From Stramenopiles sp. TOSAG23-3 (Eukaryota > Sar): a stretch of 20,244 nucleotides of DNA. The notes beneath the pieces are model-generated. The model saw nothing but the letters and a program-made list of their open reading frames with translations. It was not told the DNA's origin and ran no database searches. This document shows, piece after piece, positions 7,423 through 15,425 of this stretch. The DNA lies in assembly GCA_900128585.1 (NCBI GenBank), contig LT642245.1, forward strand, positions 1 to 20,244, in the 5' to 3' direction. Within the stretch, counting starts at the first letter, position 1, and every line of letters starts with the position of its first letter. The position numbers were made by a program, and so were the translations under genes.

Positions 7423-10164
7423 ATGAAAATTTCATCCGCACACAAAATATTCTTTTTTATTGTCGCGATATGGATAGGCACGGTAGGTGTTGTTGAAGCA
7501 CTAAATCCATGGCAGAAAATCGAGGCGAGCGGAACCGCCCCCAGTCAGCGTCTTCTTAGTACAGCAGTGCATCACAACAACAGTATGTTTGTTTTTGGCG
7601 GTAGTGAAGGTTCAGGGTATAAACAAGATGTATTCAAGTTAAACTTCTTGACAAAAGAGTGGATGGAAGTGTCAACAGTGGGTTCACCTCCTAGTGCTCG
7701 GTTTAAACATTCCACTATATTGTATGAGGATAAAATGGTAATATTTGGCGGGGAAGGCTCAGGAGGAAAGGTTGGTGATTTATTCTATTTTCATCTGAAG
7801 ACTAGCACTTGGGAGGAGGTAACAGCATCAGGTTCAGCGCCAACTGCTCGTGAGTATCATTCAGCTGTCCGGTACCATGACAGTATGTACATTTTTGGCG
7901 GTAATCCCGGCACAGGACTTAAGAATGATTTTTTTAAGTTTAGTTTCACAAATAATACATGGGAGGAAATAATAACAACACCGGTGGAAAAGCCAACGGA
8001 GCGTGAACAACACACAGCTCAAATGTTCGAAGATTTAATGGTGGTATTTGGAGGGGTAGATAGTAATGGCCTACTGAACGATGTCTGGATATTAAATTTA
8101 ACGACATATTCATGGGCAGAACGAACTCCAAGCGGTACCATGCCAAGTGAACGTAAAGCACACACATCCATCGTTTACAAGGATTTTATGGTAGTCTTTG
8201 GTGGTTTCACCGGATCCAATAGTTATTCAAATGAAGTGTTTACATTTAATTTGAATACCAATATGTTCACACAGATGTCTGCAAGTGACACATCGCCGTC
8301 TAAGCGTGGGTATCTTCCGTCCATACTTTACAATGACAAATTTGTTGTGTTTGGGGGCATGAACGCCGAAAGTACAGCAGTATATTACAATGATGTGTGG
8401 GAGAAAGATTTGTCTATTTTACCGTGCCCTATCTCCACCAGCGGTAGTGCCACCATCACCAGCGATTGCATCCTCTACTCTGAAATAGTCGTCACGGGCA
8501 AATTAAACGTCACAGGCGTCCCAGACGCCCAAGGAAACCTGCCAAAAATTATTGGCGGCGGGTCGAACCGACATTTTCAGATAAAGAATAAACAACATTC
8601 ATTAACATTGAAGTGGATAAATATGACTGGGGGCTTCACATCTGGAAACGGTGGTTCAATTTACATTGCCTCCAGTGACGACGGAGGAACGGGTGGGACA
8701 CTTATTATATCAAGTTGCGTGTTTTCTTTTAACAAAGCATCAGAAGGTGGCTGTATTTTCTCCAAGCATGGTAATATTACTATTAACCAAACAAAAATGA
8801 TTCATAATGAGGCGACAAGTGTTGGGGGTGCTGTGAGTTGTTATCATGGTATACATTATATCAACAATAGTACGTTTGTAGCAAATGTTGCTAAATATCA
8901 AGGCGGTGCCCTGTATTTCAATGGTGTGATTCAAGACCCTTGCACAACGTATGTGAATGATGTTATTTTCAATGATAACAAAGCTTCGCATTACGATTCT
9001 GGAACCGGTCATCATGGGGGGGGAGGGATACGGCTGGCATACGCTGTAAATTTAGTCCTTCAGAACTCTTATTTTGATAATAATGAAGCATTAAGTAACA
9101 ATGGTCACCAGATTTTAGTTTATAATCACAACACACATGGTTACACATTCGTGATTCTAATTAATACCAAGTTTGCAAATAAACACAGTGCCAACAACCT
9201 TGAGGGATTTAGCTCTGATACAGTGCAATCCTGCTCCACCGCCCCCACCCAATGTGAAGACAATGGCTACCCCAACGCAATTTGCACCACCCGCCAAAAT
9301 CCTGATGAAGGCGTGATATGCAGGCAAAACTGTTCTGCGGGTTACCAAAAAGCTGGAACATTCAACCACACGTGCACAGCATGCCTTAGTGGAACATATA
9401 ACCCTTTATGGAATCAGCACAAATGCCTATTGTGGTCCGAATGCACTAGCGGTCAATTCATATCCACCAACGGCACAACCAGCTTTGACCGCAAATGCAG
9501 CAGTTGCCCATCCAAGCAGTTCTCCACCTCCAACAATGCTTATGCCTGCGCTGGCTGGACAAATTGTGTAGTGAGTCAGTATGTATCTGCTAATGGAACC
9601 AATACCAACAACCGGGTATGTTCGCCTTGCGGTGCCGGAGCATATTCCGCGAGTGCCAACGAAGATTCATGTACACCGTGGACTAATTGCTCCGCCGGCC
9701 AGTACATCGCTACGAACGGCACAAGCATGGCGGACCGTGTTTGCAGCAGCTGCGGAGCCGGATCGTATTCCACCAGCGCCAACGCATTCTCCTGCACCGC
9801 TTGGACCAATTGCGTAGCAGGCCAGAAGATAGCCGCCAACGGAACAAGTAGCACCGACCGTAACTGCGAAGCATGCCCGACTTGGAAATTCTCTACTGCA
9901 TCCAATCAGAACACCTGCACAAATTGGACCGCATGCAACGCTACCGCCGAAATCGAGAGCAGTGCAGGTTCTGCGACAGCGGATAGAGTGTGCGCGGTCG
10001 CCGGAAGTCCCTCGCCAGCAGGAAATTCGCCATCGCCGGCAGTAAGCTCGCCATCTCCGGCAGCCAATGGTTTAACCATTACTAATGAATTGAGCACTGC
10101 CAATCGTTACAGGACAGACCTCTCTGTGTTGATGGTATGGTTGATAATGTGGTTTGGTTTGTAG
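7423..10164 (+). CDS. Secreted kelch / beta-helix / TNFR-like cysteine-rich surface protein, probable GPI anchor
   Basis: A 913-residue protein from an ATG followed by a signal peptide (residues 1 to about 26; hydrophobic core FFFIVAIWIGTVGVV). Residues about 27-330 contain six kelch repeats, each with a hydrophobic strand ending in FGG, fitting a six-bladed propeller. Residues about 340-590 resemble a right-handed beta-helix with chlamydial-PMP-like motifs: FxxN (FSFN, FVAN, FNDN, FDNN) alternating with GG-hydrophobic turns (GGCIF, GGAVS, GGALYF). Residues 651-856 are five cysteine-rich repeats of about 41 residues with pattern CxxC...WTxC...NGT...DRxC, like TNFR/NGFR-type repeats seen in many protist proteins. 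A Ser-Pro-Ala linker (SPSPA repeated, about 862-885) is followed by a hydrophobic C-terminal tail (LSVLMVWLIMWFGL), typical of a GPI-attachment signal. Many Asn-X-Ser/Thr sites suggest N-glycosylation. Likely at the cell surface, in adhesion or recognition; ligand unknown. The first two-thirds use visibly more AT-rich codons than the cysteine-rich part. Confidence 0.93.
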   Translation: MKISSAHKIFFFIVAIWIGTVGVVEALNPWQKIEASGTAPSQRLLSTAVHHNNSMFVFGGSEGSGYKQDVFKLNFLTKEWMEVSTVGSPPSARFKHSTILYEDKMVIFGGEGSGGKVGDLFYFHLKTSTWEEVTASGSAPTAREYHSAVRYHDSMYIFGGNPGTGLKNDFFKFSFTNNTWEEIITTPVEKPTEREQHTAQMFEDLMVVFGGVDSNGLLNDVWILNLTTYSWAERTPSGTMPSERKAHTSIVYKDFMVVFGGFTGSNSYSNEVFTFNLNTNMFTQMSASDTSPSKRGYLPSILYNDKFVVFGGMNAESTAVYYNDVWEKDLSILPCPISTSGSATITSDCILYSEIVVTGKLNVTGVPDAQGNLPKIIGGGSNRHFQIKNKQHSLTLKWINMTGGFTSGNGGSIYIASSDDGGTGGTLIISSCVFSFNKASEGGCIFSKHGNITINQTKMIHNEATSVGGAVSCYHGIHYINNSTFVANVAKYQGGALYFNGVIQDPCTTYVNDVIFNDNKASHYDSGTGHHGGGGIRLAYAVNLVLQNSYFDNNEALSNNGHQILVYNHNTHGYTFVILINTKFANKHSANNLEGFSSDTVQSCSTAPTQCEDNGYPNAICTTRQNPDEGVICRQNCSAGYQKAGTFNHTCTACLSGTYNPLWNQHKCLLWSECTSGQFISTNGTTSFDRKCSSCPSKQFSTSNNAYACAGWTNCVVSQYVSANGTNTNNRVCSPCGAGAYSASANEDSCTPWTNCSAGQYIATNGTSMADRVCSSCGAGSYSTSANAFSCTAWTNCVAGQKIAANGTSSTDRNCEACPTWKFSTASNQNTCTNWTACNATAEIESSAGSATADRVCAVAGSPSPAGNSPSPAVSSPSPAANGLTITNELSTANRYRTDLSVLMVWLIMWFGL
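9373..9990 (+). repeat. In-frame 123-bp coding tandem repeat (TNFR-like), five units
   Basis: Units begin at the TGC codons at 9373, 9496, 9619, 9742 and 9865, each 123 bp apart, and the last unit is 126 bp. All are in frame and encode about 41 residues with six cysteines in most units and a central Trp-Thr-Asn/Ala-Cys motif. The middle units are most alike (CGAGAYSASAN versus CGAGSYSTSAN), suggesting their more recent duplication. Confidence 0.92.
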
Positions 10165-10709
10165 GAAGAATCAGAAAATCTAATTAGAAATTTTTAGGCA
10201 AAAATTCTCGTATAACAATTATAGTAAGCACGCATTCTTTAAAGGGCAAAGAGACCATCGGGCCACTTTTGATCTCTAAGGTCGATTTATTCATAAGGCA
10301 CACAGCACTACATAGTTATAGCATAATATAATACGAAACCGAATTCCTATCAAACTGTAGGCTTTGAAGTCCTTTAAGGGCGTTTTCTTAAATACATTAC
10401 ACAGCATCGAGAACCAAAATTAACAGGCAAATAAGCCATACTTTAATTTTCAGGATGATACGAGTGCAAATATATTTAGCCATCCATCTCTAGGGATGAA
10501 TGATGATTGTGAGATTGATTAGTCGCGTTCTATTTTTATTAAATTATTAAACAATTATTATACGGACAAGTAAAATAAGATGTAATGAAAGAATTTCATA
10601 TTGTACGTCATCTCAGTCAAAGTGCTCCATTGAAGGAAGAAAAGATTTGGAGGAAAGCCATACCGTGAGATTGCAACGAATTACTTTCGTAGTCATCTAC
10701 TGCTGTAAT
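10165..10709. other. Intergenic spacer between kelch and protease genes
   Basis: This 545-bp stretch holds the 3' region of the kelch gene and the promoter and leader of the protease gene. Bases 10165-10495 show no gene or strong repeat. The second copy of the 105-bp dispersed repeat occupies 10496-10600 and ends 109 bases before the protease ATG. The protease frame is open from 10647 but has no ATG before 10710. Confidence 0.7.
10496..10600 (+). repeat. 105-bp dispersed direct repeat, copy 2
   Basis: This copy is gap-free and 103/105 identical to 6863-6967, in the same orientation, 3633 bp downstream. The two copies bracket the whole kelch/TNFR-like gene and the 78-81-bp tandem array. This copy lies close upstream of the cysteine protease, so both genes carry the block in their 5' regions. 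Confidence 0.93.
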
Positions 10710-11876
10710 ATGTTTTTCAAGTTTTTGACTTTGACGTGTTTGGTGCTCTCCTGTGTGCGAGCGCACGAGAGTAGCCGGACAAAGTGGTACCAGCTGACGG
10801 CCAACTTTACCTTTGAAGAATACTTGCTCGAGTACAGCAAGAGCTATAGGTCACGGGAAGAGCATAATTTGAGGCGTACCAACTTTCACAGAAATTTACA
10901 GTATGTATTGGCGCACAATGCCAACCGAGACGCAGCCTGGCATGCAGGCTTGAACGGCTTCTCGGACTGGACCACGGAAGAGTTTCGCGAGCGGCGCCTG
11001 CGCCAGGGTCGGAAAGGGTCGCACCGCGCTTCGGACTTGAAATCTGCTATTGCCTATAGTAATGTCTCCTCTGAGACTAGCCCAGACGCCCTGCCGAAAG
11101 AGGTGGACTGGCGGACGAAGAAGAACATCGTCGGGAGACCCCGCGACCAGGGCGACTGCGGGAGCTGCTGGGCATTTTCAGTTGCGGAAACGATAGCGTC
11201 CAGGCTTGCCGTCAGCACGGGGAAGTTGTTCAAGCTATCGCCGCAGCAGGTCACCAGCTGCACGCCGAACCCCGACCATTGCGGTGGAAGCGGAGGATGC
11301 GACGGAGCAACGGAAGCCCTCGGGTACGATTACATCGCGAAGGTTGGTATCTCGACTGACAAAGAGTACCCTTACAGGAGCAAGAATGGGAAAGACTTCG
11401 ATTGCAAGCAGAAGAAAATCAAGCCCGTCGCCTCTGTGAAAGGCCACGTTGCATTACCCACCAACGAGTACTTGCCCCTCGTCCAGGCTGTCCAAGATGG
11501 ACCGCTCTCTGTCGCAGTCGCAGTGTCGGACGATTTTATGTACTACGAGTCTGGAATCTGGAAATGCTCGATGAAAGGTAAAAAAGCAAAGCAGTGTTGG
11601 GAGATCAACCACGCCGTCCAGCTGGTCGGGTACGGCGAAAAGAAGAATGGGGAAATGTACTGGATTGTAAGAAATTCATGGGGAAAGAGCTGGGGCGAAG
11701 ATGGATTCATTCGCGTCGCGCGTTACGGAGAAGGAAAAGAACCCTGCGGCGAAGACTTGAAACCGTCGGATGGCAGCTCGTGCGGACCACCGTACCCCAA
11801 GAAGATCCATGTTTGTGGGGAAGCCGGGATTCTGTCGGACAATACTTATCCCGTGGACCCTTACTTGGTAAAGTGA
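10710..11876 (+). CDS. Papain-family (C1A) cysteine protease, prepro form
   Basis: A 388-residue preproenzyme. The ATG at 10710 places a clear signal peptide at the N-terminus (MFFKFLTLTCLVLSCVRA, about 18 residues); upstream in-frame codons contain no ATG. Residues about 30-105 form an inhibitor I29-type prodomain (FEEYLLEYSKSY, NLRRTNFHRNL, GLNGFSDWTTEEF). The mature enzyme starts near LPKEVDWR (about residue 130). Visible active-site residues are Gln147 (oxyanion hole), Cys153 in CGSCWAF, His301 in NHAVQLVGYG and Asn322 in RNSWGKSWG, so it should be active. A Cys-rich segment follows the Asn loop (about residues 335-375), as in many protist cathepsins. Likely a lysosomal or secreted endopeptidase of the cathepsin L-like group. 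Convergent with the hydrolase gene, 238 bp between stops. Confidence 0.95.
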   Translation: MFFKFLTLTCLVLSCVRAHESSRTKWYQLTANFTFEEYLLEYSKSYRSREEHNLRRTNFHRNLQYVLAHNANRDAAWHAGLNGFSDWTTEEFRERRLRQGRKGSHRASDLKSAIAYSNVSSETSPDALPKEVDWRTKKNIVGRPRDQGDCGSCWAFSVAETIASRLAVSTGKLFKLSPQQVTSCTPNPDHCGGSGGCDGATEALGYDYIAKVGISTDKEYPYRSKNGKDFDCKQKKIKPVASVKGHVALPTNEYLPLVQAVQDGPLSVAVAVSDDFMYYESGIWKCSMKGKKAKQCWEINHAVQLVGYGEKKNGEMYWIVRNSWGKSWGEDGFIRVARYGEGKEPCGEDLKPSDGSSCGPPYPKKIHVCGEAGILSDNTYPVDPYLVK

Positions 11877-11919
11877 TTGGCCAGACGAAAGGGTGGTGCA
11901 GCATTTACTTTTATTAAAA

Positions 11920-11943
11920 ACAAGAAAATTGGCTGTTATTTAA
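11920..11943 (+). repeat. 24-bp 3'-region element, copy 2
   Basis: This is an exact match to 6270-6293, in the same orientation relative to the upstream gene. It follows the protease stop by 44 bases. Both copies lie just downstream of a stop codon and lead into AT-rich sequence with AATTAAAATTA. Confidence 0.85.
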
Positions 11944-12114
11944 GTAATTAAAATTATTATTATCACCAAATGAGAGTCTTAAAACATATGATACTATATA
12001 ATTTGTTTTTTTTATTATCACCGCTTTATGTTGAAAACTTGTCCTCGTACCCGTATTAAGAATTTTTTTTTAATTAGAATCTTACATGCAAAGAGAGTAG
12101 TCTATTGCCCATTT

Positions 12115-13359
12115 TTATTGATAGTACCGGTACGCCCCGTAAATTCCCACCGAAACAATAATTGGGATGCACACAAGAAGGGAGATTGCGCCGGCCATGT
12201 ACAACAGAAAAATCCAGTCGAAACCAATTTCCTTGACTCTTTCGGAGGAGACTTGGACTTGGACTTCTCCATCGGTCAAGTACGAAACGATCCGTTTGGT
12301 GGCTACGAGGCTCTCCCGTTCCCATCTCCCCAGGGTTAGGTGAATCGGCATACCATGAAACGAGTGTAAGCCGTGGCAGAGAAACAATTCGCATTGCGAC
12401 CTTGTGCTGCTGTTTTCCTCCAGAAGGCGGTGCACTAGCTTTGCTCCCTGGGCCAACGGATCCTCACGCCCACAGACCACGAGCGTGGAGGGGAAGGAGT
12501 GGATGTCTCCCGCGCGGAGAAGGTCTCCTACTGTGACTGCATCCCACAGCCCCTGGCCGGCGCCGGCCTCGGGGCGTCCGTTCCCTGTTCCTTTCGATCC
12601 GGCGTCGGCCGGTCCCGTCTTGTAGCAGTAAAAGCAAAAATTCAGCAAGGACACGTTGGCTTCGTAAAAAAATCGGACGTGGAACGGAAACGCTTTCAAC
12701 CGACCGTCCGCCTTGACCCCCATCTCTTTGTGCGCGGTTTGGTCCAAAACCCCGTAAACGGAAACAATCTTGGAGATGGAGGGGTAGTCCCAGTGTGCGA
12801 TATCGTTGCGACCGTAGTGCCGTCCTAGCCTCCTGAGCAGTCGGGGATTTTCCAAAAATGCCCCTGCCATGGTGACCAAGTTTCCCCCCGCGCTGTCCCC
12901 CAGGAGGGTAATGCTGGACTGCCCAGTACGGTGTTTTACCCAGGAGATGGCACGGAGCATCGAGATTAAAGGGACCGGAAATTTGCTTTGAGGGGCAAGC
13001 GGGTAGTCAATGACGTAAATAGTAAACCCTGCGCGAACAAACGGCGTAATACTCTGCATCAGCAACTCCCTGTTCACGCAAACCCACCCCCCGCCGTGCG
13101 CGTATATCATAGTCCCTCGGTGTACGACGTTCTCACCGGTTGGGGAAATAATGTCGAGGACCTCGTACGGGTGGTCCCCGTACTTGAATTCCCGGTCTAC
13201 TATTAGGCCTTCGTGGCATGGTCGCCCATCGGAGGCGTAGCGAACGAACGTCCTATTGTTCATGTGAAAGTAAGCATACGGCCAGGCTACATAGTCGAAA
13301 AAGAAGCGGAGAAAGGGCAGTATTGCCCTTCTGGCAAAAAAGTAGTCCAGCCCAGGCAT
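12115..13359 (-). CDS. HSL-family alpha/beta hydrolase (GDXG esterase/lipase) with C-terminal membrane segment
   Basis: A 414-residue protein from the ATG at 13359; the frame opens a little further upstream but only to an in-frame TGA about 36 bases away, with no other ATG. The oxyanion motif HGGGW is at residues 88-92. The nucleophile is Ser156 in GDSAGGN, the signature of the hormone-sensitive-lipase/GDXG group. The acid is probably Asp300 (GREDPLAQ) and the base His332 in HGLHSFHGM. The N-terminus (about 15-30) is hydrophobic and aromatic and may associate with membrane. Residues about 382-410 form a strong transmembrane segment, followed by a short Tyr-rich tail, so the protein is probably membrane-anchored with its active site upstream of the anchor. 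Expected chemistry is ester hydrolysis of small acyl esters or lipids; the substrate cannot be told. Between the Ser and Asp is a Gly-rich insert (about 245-275). Confidence 0.9.
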   Translation of the reverse strand: MPGLDYFFARRAILPFLRFFFDYVAWPYAYFHMNNRTFVRYASDGRPCHEGLIVDREFKYGDHPYEVLDIISPTGENVVHRGTMIYAHGGGWVCVNRELLMQSITPFVRAGFTIYVIDYPLAPQSKFPVPLISMLRAISWVKHRTGQSSITLLGDSAGGNLVTMAGAFLENPRLLRRLGRHYGRNDIAHWDYPSISKIVSVYGVLDQTAHKEMGVKADGRLKAFPFHVRFFYEANVSLLNFCFYCYKTGPADAGSKGTGNGRPEAGAGQGLWDAVTVGDLLRAGDIHSFPSTLVVCGREDPLAQGAKLVHRLLEENSSTRSQCELFLCHGLHSFHGMPIHLTLGRWERESLVATKRIVSYLTDGEVQVQVSSERVKEIGFDWIFLLYMAGAISLLVCIPIIVSVGIYGAYRYYQ

Positions 13360-13478
13360 TTTTTGTCGGACGGCGGCCAGGACTCGCAGCAAATTTCAAT
13401 ACAGACGGTCACCTCCACCCCTCTGTCATTCCTTGAAATATTGGACAGGTTTTAAATTCAAATCAATCTAACAAAGGT

Positions 13479-13494
13479 TTTTCTATATAGAAAA
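13479..13494. promoter_or_regulatory. 16-bp perfect palindrome TTTTCTATATAGAAAA
   Basis: The sequence is its own reverse complement over 16 bases, centred on TATA, about 120 bp upstream of the hydrolase ATG. It could bind a dimeric factor or form a small cruciform. Function is inference; palindromes of AT-rich sequence also arise by chance. Confidence 0.35.
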
Positions 13495-13568
13495 TCTTTC
13501 AATCTGTTGAATTGAAATAGATCACGTGAACGATTTGTAAACCTTGTATACAGTCCTCGTACATATCA

Positions 13569-13586
13569 ATTCTTCTATAGAAGAAT
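13569..13586. promoter_or_regulatory. 18-bp perfect palindrome ATTCTTCTATAGAAGAAT
   Basis: A perfect 18-base palindrome centred on CTATAG, about 90 bp from the first one and sharing the TTCTATA...GAA core. It lies about 210 bp upstream of the hydrolase ATG and 465 bp upstream of the OTU1 ATG. A regulatory role is inferred only from the pairing of two similar palindromes. Confidence 0.35.
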
Positions 13587-14051
13587 CATCTTGGTTCTTT
13601 TTTTAAATTTTTTAAATTATTTTTTTTTTTTTGTTGTTTTTTTTTCTGTTGTTTGTTTGTTTGTTGTTGGTTCGATTTTGATGATTGATTGATGATGATA
13701 TATCAATGTTAAATTTATTAGTCGTCTATTTATTTCCATCCTCTTTCATCGTTATAATATTATTATTCTAAAAAAAAATTATAATTTAAATAATAATTAT
13801 TATATTAGTTCTTCATTCTTCATCCAACATTTTAAAATAATAATAACGAGAAATTGACAAAAAAGAAACGGTTACACTATCTAGTCGTCTATGTTCAGGG
13901 AAGAAATATATACTTTAGGTAAAACGAACAAAGATTAATTAAAATAATCTTTCGAAGCGTTTATTGTATTGCAGGGGGGATTTTACAAAGCATTTTTCGG
14001 CGCCCCGATTTTTCTAATTTTTTATGGAAAAAAGGTTTCTGTACAACAAAC

Positions 14052-15314
14052 ATGCCGTTGCTTCGAGTGAGGGTGAAAGGTCCCAATGGAAAGTCGGAGA
14101 CGTTGAGCGTAGACTCTGACGAAGACGTTACAGCCTTCTTTTCTCGTATGGGTCAGGTATTTGGATGTCCAGGTAAATCTTTTGAGCTTTTGAATGGGTT
14201 TCCTCCGAAAAAGGTGGACACTGGTTCGTGCACTAGAGTGGGGGACGCGTTAAAATCGGGAGATTCTGTTACTTTGAGGTTGGCACAGAACAACGCATCC
14301 TCGAGTCGCGAAAGTCGTAAGCGCAGCGCTCCGTCCACGAGGTCTCTGAGTTTGGGGGACATGCTTTTCTACTCACGCCAAGGGGGTGCGGTGGACACCA
14401 TAAAGGTTGTTGCCTTGCATCCAGGCCCACCGGCCACCCCAGAATCGTACACGGTGCTTGTTGAGGATTCCACTGACGCAGAAAGGGTTGGGCGAGAAAT
14501 TAATGTTCCTTCCGGCAGCAACAAACTTTCTTTTTCTCCGCCCGATCATCCTGCGAAAAAAGCGTCAAGTTCAGAACCAACGACTGGCTGGACGTGCAGT
14601 GCGTGCACTTTTATCAACAAGAACGATTCGGCTTCTGCGTGTGAGATTTGTGGAACCTCTCGCCCGCCCGCTCAAGCGGCGGCAGCGGCCAGTTCAAGGC
14701 TGCCATCACGGTCGACTTCTATCGTGGCGAAGCAGCGAAAGATACCAGACGACAATTCTTGTCTTTTTCACGCGGTATCATTTTTACTACAACGACGGGA
14801 AACGCCGGGCGAACTAAGAAGGCTAATTGCGACCAATGTTCAAGACCACCCTGCGCAATGGTCGAGTGCTATCCTGGGAAAATCAAGGGAGGATTATGTG
14901 AATTTTATTTTAGATTCGAAAAAATGGGGCGGTCAGGTGGAGCTGAACATTCTGAGTTCCGTTATGAAAACTGAGCTGGCGTGCGTCGATATCCAGACGG
15001 GCAGGTGCGATGCTTATGGACAGGGCTCTGGGTACCAAAAGCGAGTGTACATGCTATTCAGTGGAATCCATTTCGATGCCGTAGAATTTGTTGATAATAG
15101 TGGCCAGGCTGTTACAATGGTCGACCCTGGCAACGCTAAAGCGATGACGGAAGCAAAAAGGCTCGCCTCAACACTGCGAAGCCAGGGGCTGTTTGTCGAC
15201 CAGAATACCATGAAGCTGGTCTGCAACACGTGCGGGTTCGAAATGAACGGAGACTTTGAGGCCCGTTCTCATGCTGGCAGCTCTGGTCATACAAATTTTT
15301 CAATGAAAAAATAA
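14052..15314 (+). CDS. OTU1/YOD1-like deubiquitinase with extra RanBP2-type zinc finger
   Basis: A 420-residue protein. Residues 1-80 resemble the UBX-like (ubiquitin-fold) domain of OTU1 (MPLLRVRVKGPNGK, FELLNGFPPKK), which in the family binds the p97/Cdc48 ATPase. Residues about 100-170 hold a small beta-rich stretch (DTIKVVALHPGPP, SYTVLVEDSTD) that I cannot name. Residues 180-205 form a RanBP2/Npl4-type zinc finger (WTCSACTFINKN, CEICG), commonly ubiquitin-binding. The OTU protease domain follows, with Asp234 and Cys237 in DDNSCLFHAVSFL and His340 in GIHFDAVEF. The C-terminus has a C2H2-type finger (Cys391, Cys394, His407, His413) ending GHTNFSMKK, as in YOD1. Role by family: trimming ubiquitin chains on substrates handled by p97, for example in ER-associated degradation. 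All catalytic residues are present. The RanBP2-type finger between the UBX-like and OTU domains is not part of the usual YOD1 layout. Confidence 0.94.
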   Translation: MPLLRVRVKGPNGKSETLSVDSDEDVTAFFSRMGQVFGCPGKSFELLNGFPPKKVDTGSCTRVGDALKSGDSVTLRLAQNNASSSRESRKRSAPSTRSLSLGDMLFYSRQGGAVDTIKVVALHPGPPATPESYTVLVEDSTDAERVGREINVPSGSNKLSFSPPDHPAKKASSSEPTTGWTCSACTFINKNDSASACEICGTSRPPAQAAAAASSRLPSRSTSIVAKQRKIPDDNSCLFHAVSFLLQRRETPGELRRLIATNVQDHPAQWSSAILGKSREDYVNFILDSKKWGGQVELNILSSVMKTELACVDIQTGRCDAYGQGSGYQKRVYMLFSGIHFDAVEFVDNSGQAVTMVDPGNAKAMTEAKRLASTLRSQGLFVDQNTMKLVCNTCGFEMNGDFEARSHAGSSGHTNFSMKK

Positions 15315-15425
15315 ATTGACGAAGAGGTGGGGTAGGTCTGCATTTAGAGGCACGTATGCCAAAAGCAATTGTATTATAATTCTTTCAAGCACTCTACAAA
15401 TTTAGATCTTAGAAAAATATCAACG

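Larger units (their letters stand above)
13360..14051. other. Divergent intergenic region between hydrolase and OTU1 genes
   Basis: This 692-bp region must hold the start signals of both divergent genes. It is AT-rich with long T runs (13597-13650), a TTTG microsatellite (13650-13670), and TA-rich stretches to about 13850. Two perfect palindromes (13479-13494 and 13569-13586) lie on the hydrolase side and two TAGTCGTCT-like motifs (13719, 13882) on the OTU1 side. No gene is supported. Confidence 0.7.

Noticed and set aside
6863-10600. LTR retrotransposon
   Set aside because: The repeats flank a kelch surface gene; no gag, reverse transcriptase, integrase, primer site or target duplication is visible.
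10647-10709. Longer start for the cysteine protease
   Set aside because: No ATG precedes 10710, and that ATG places a proper signal peptide at the N-terminus.
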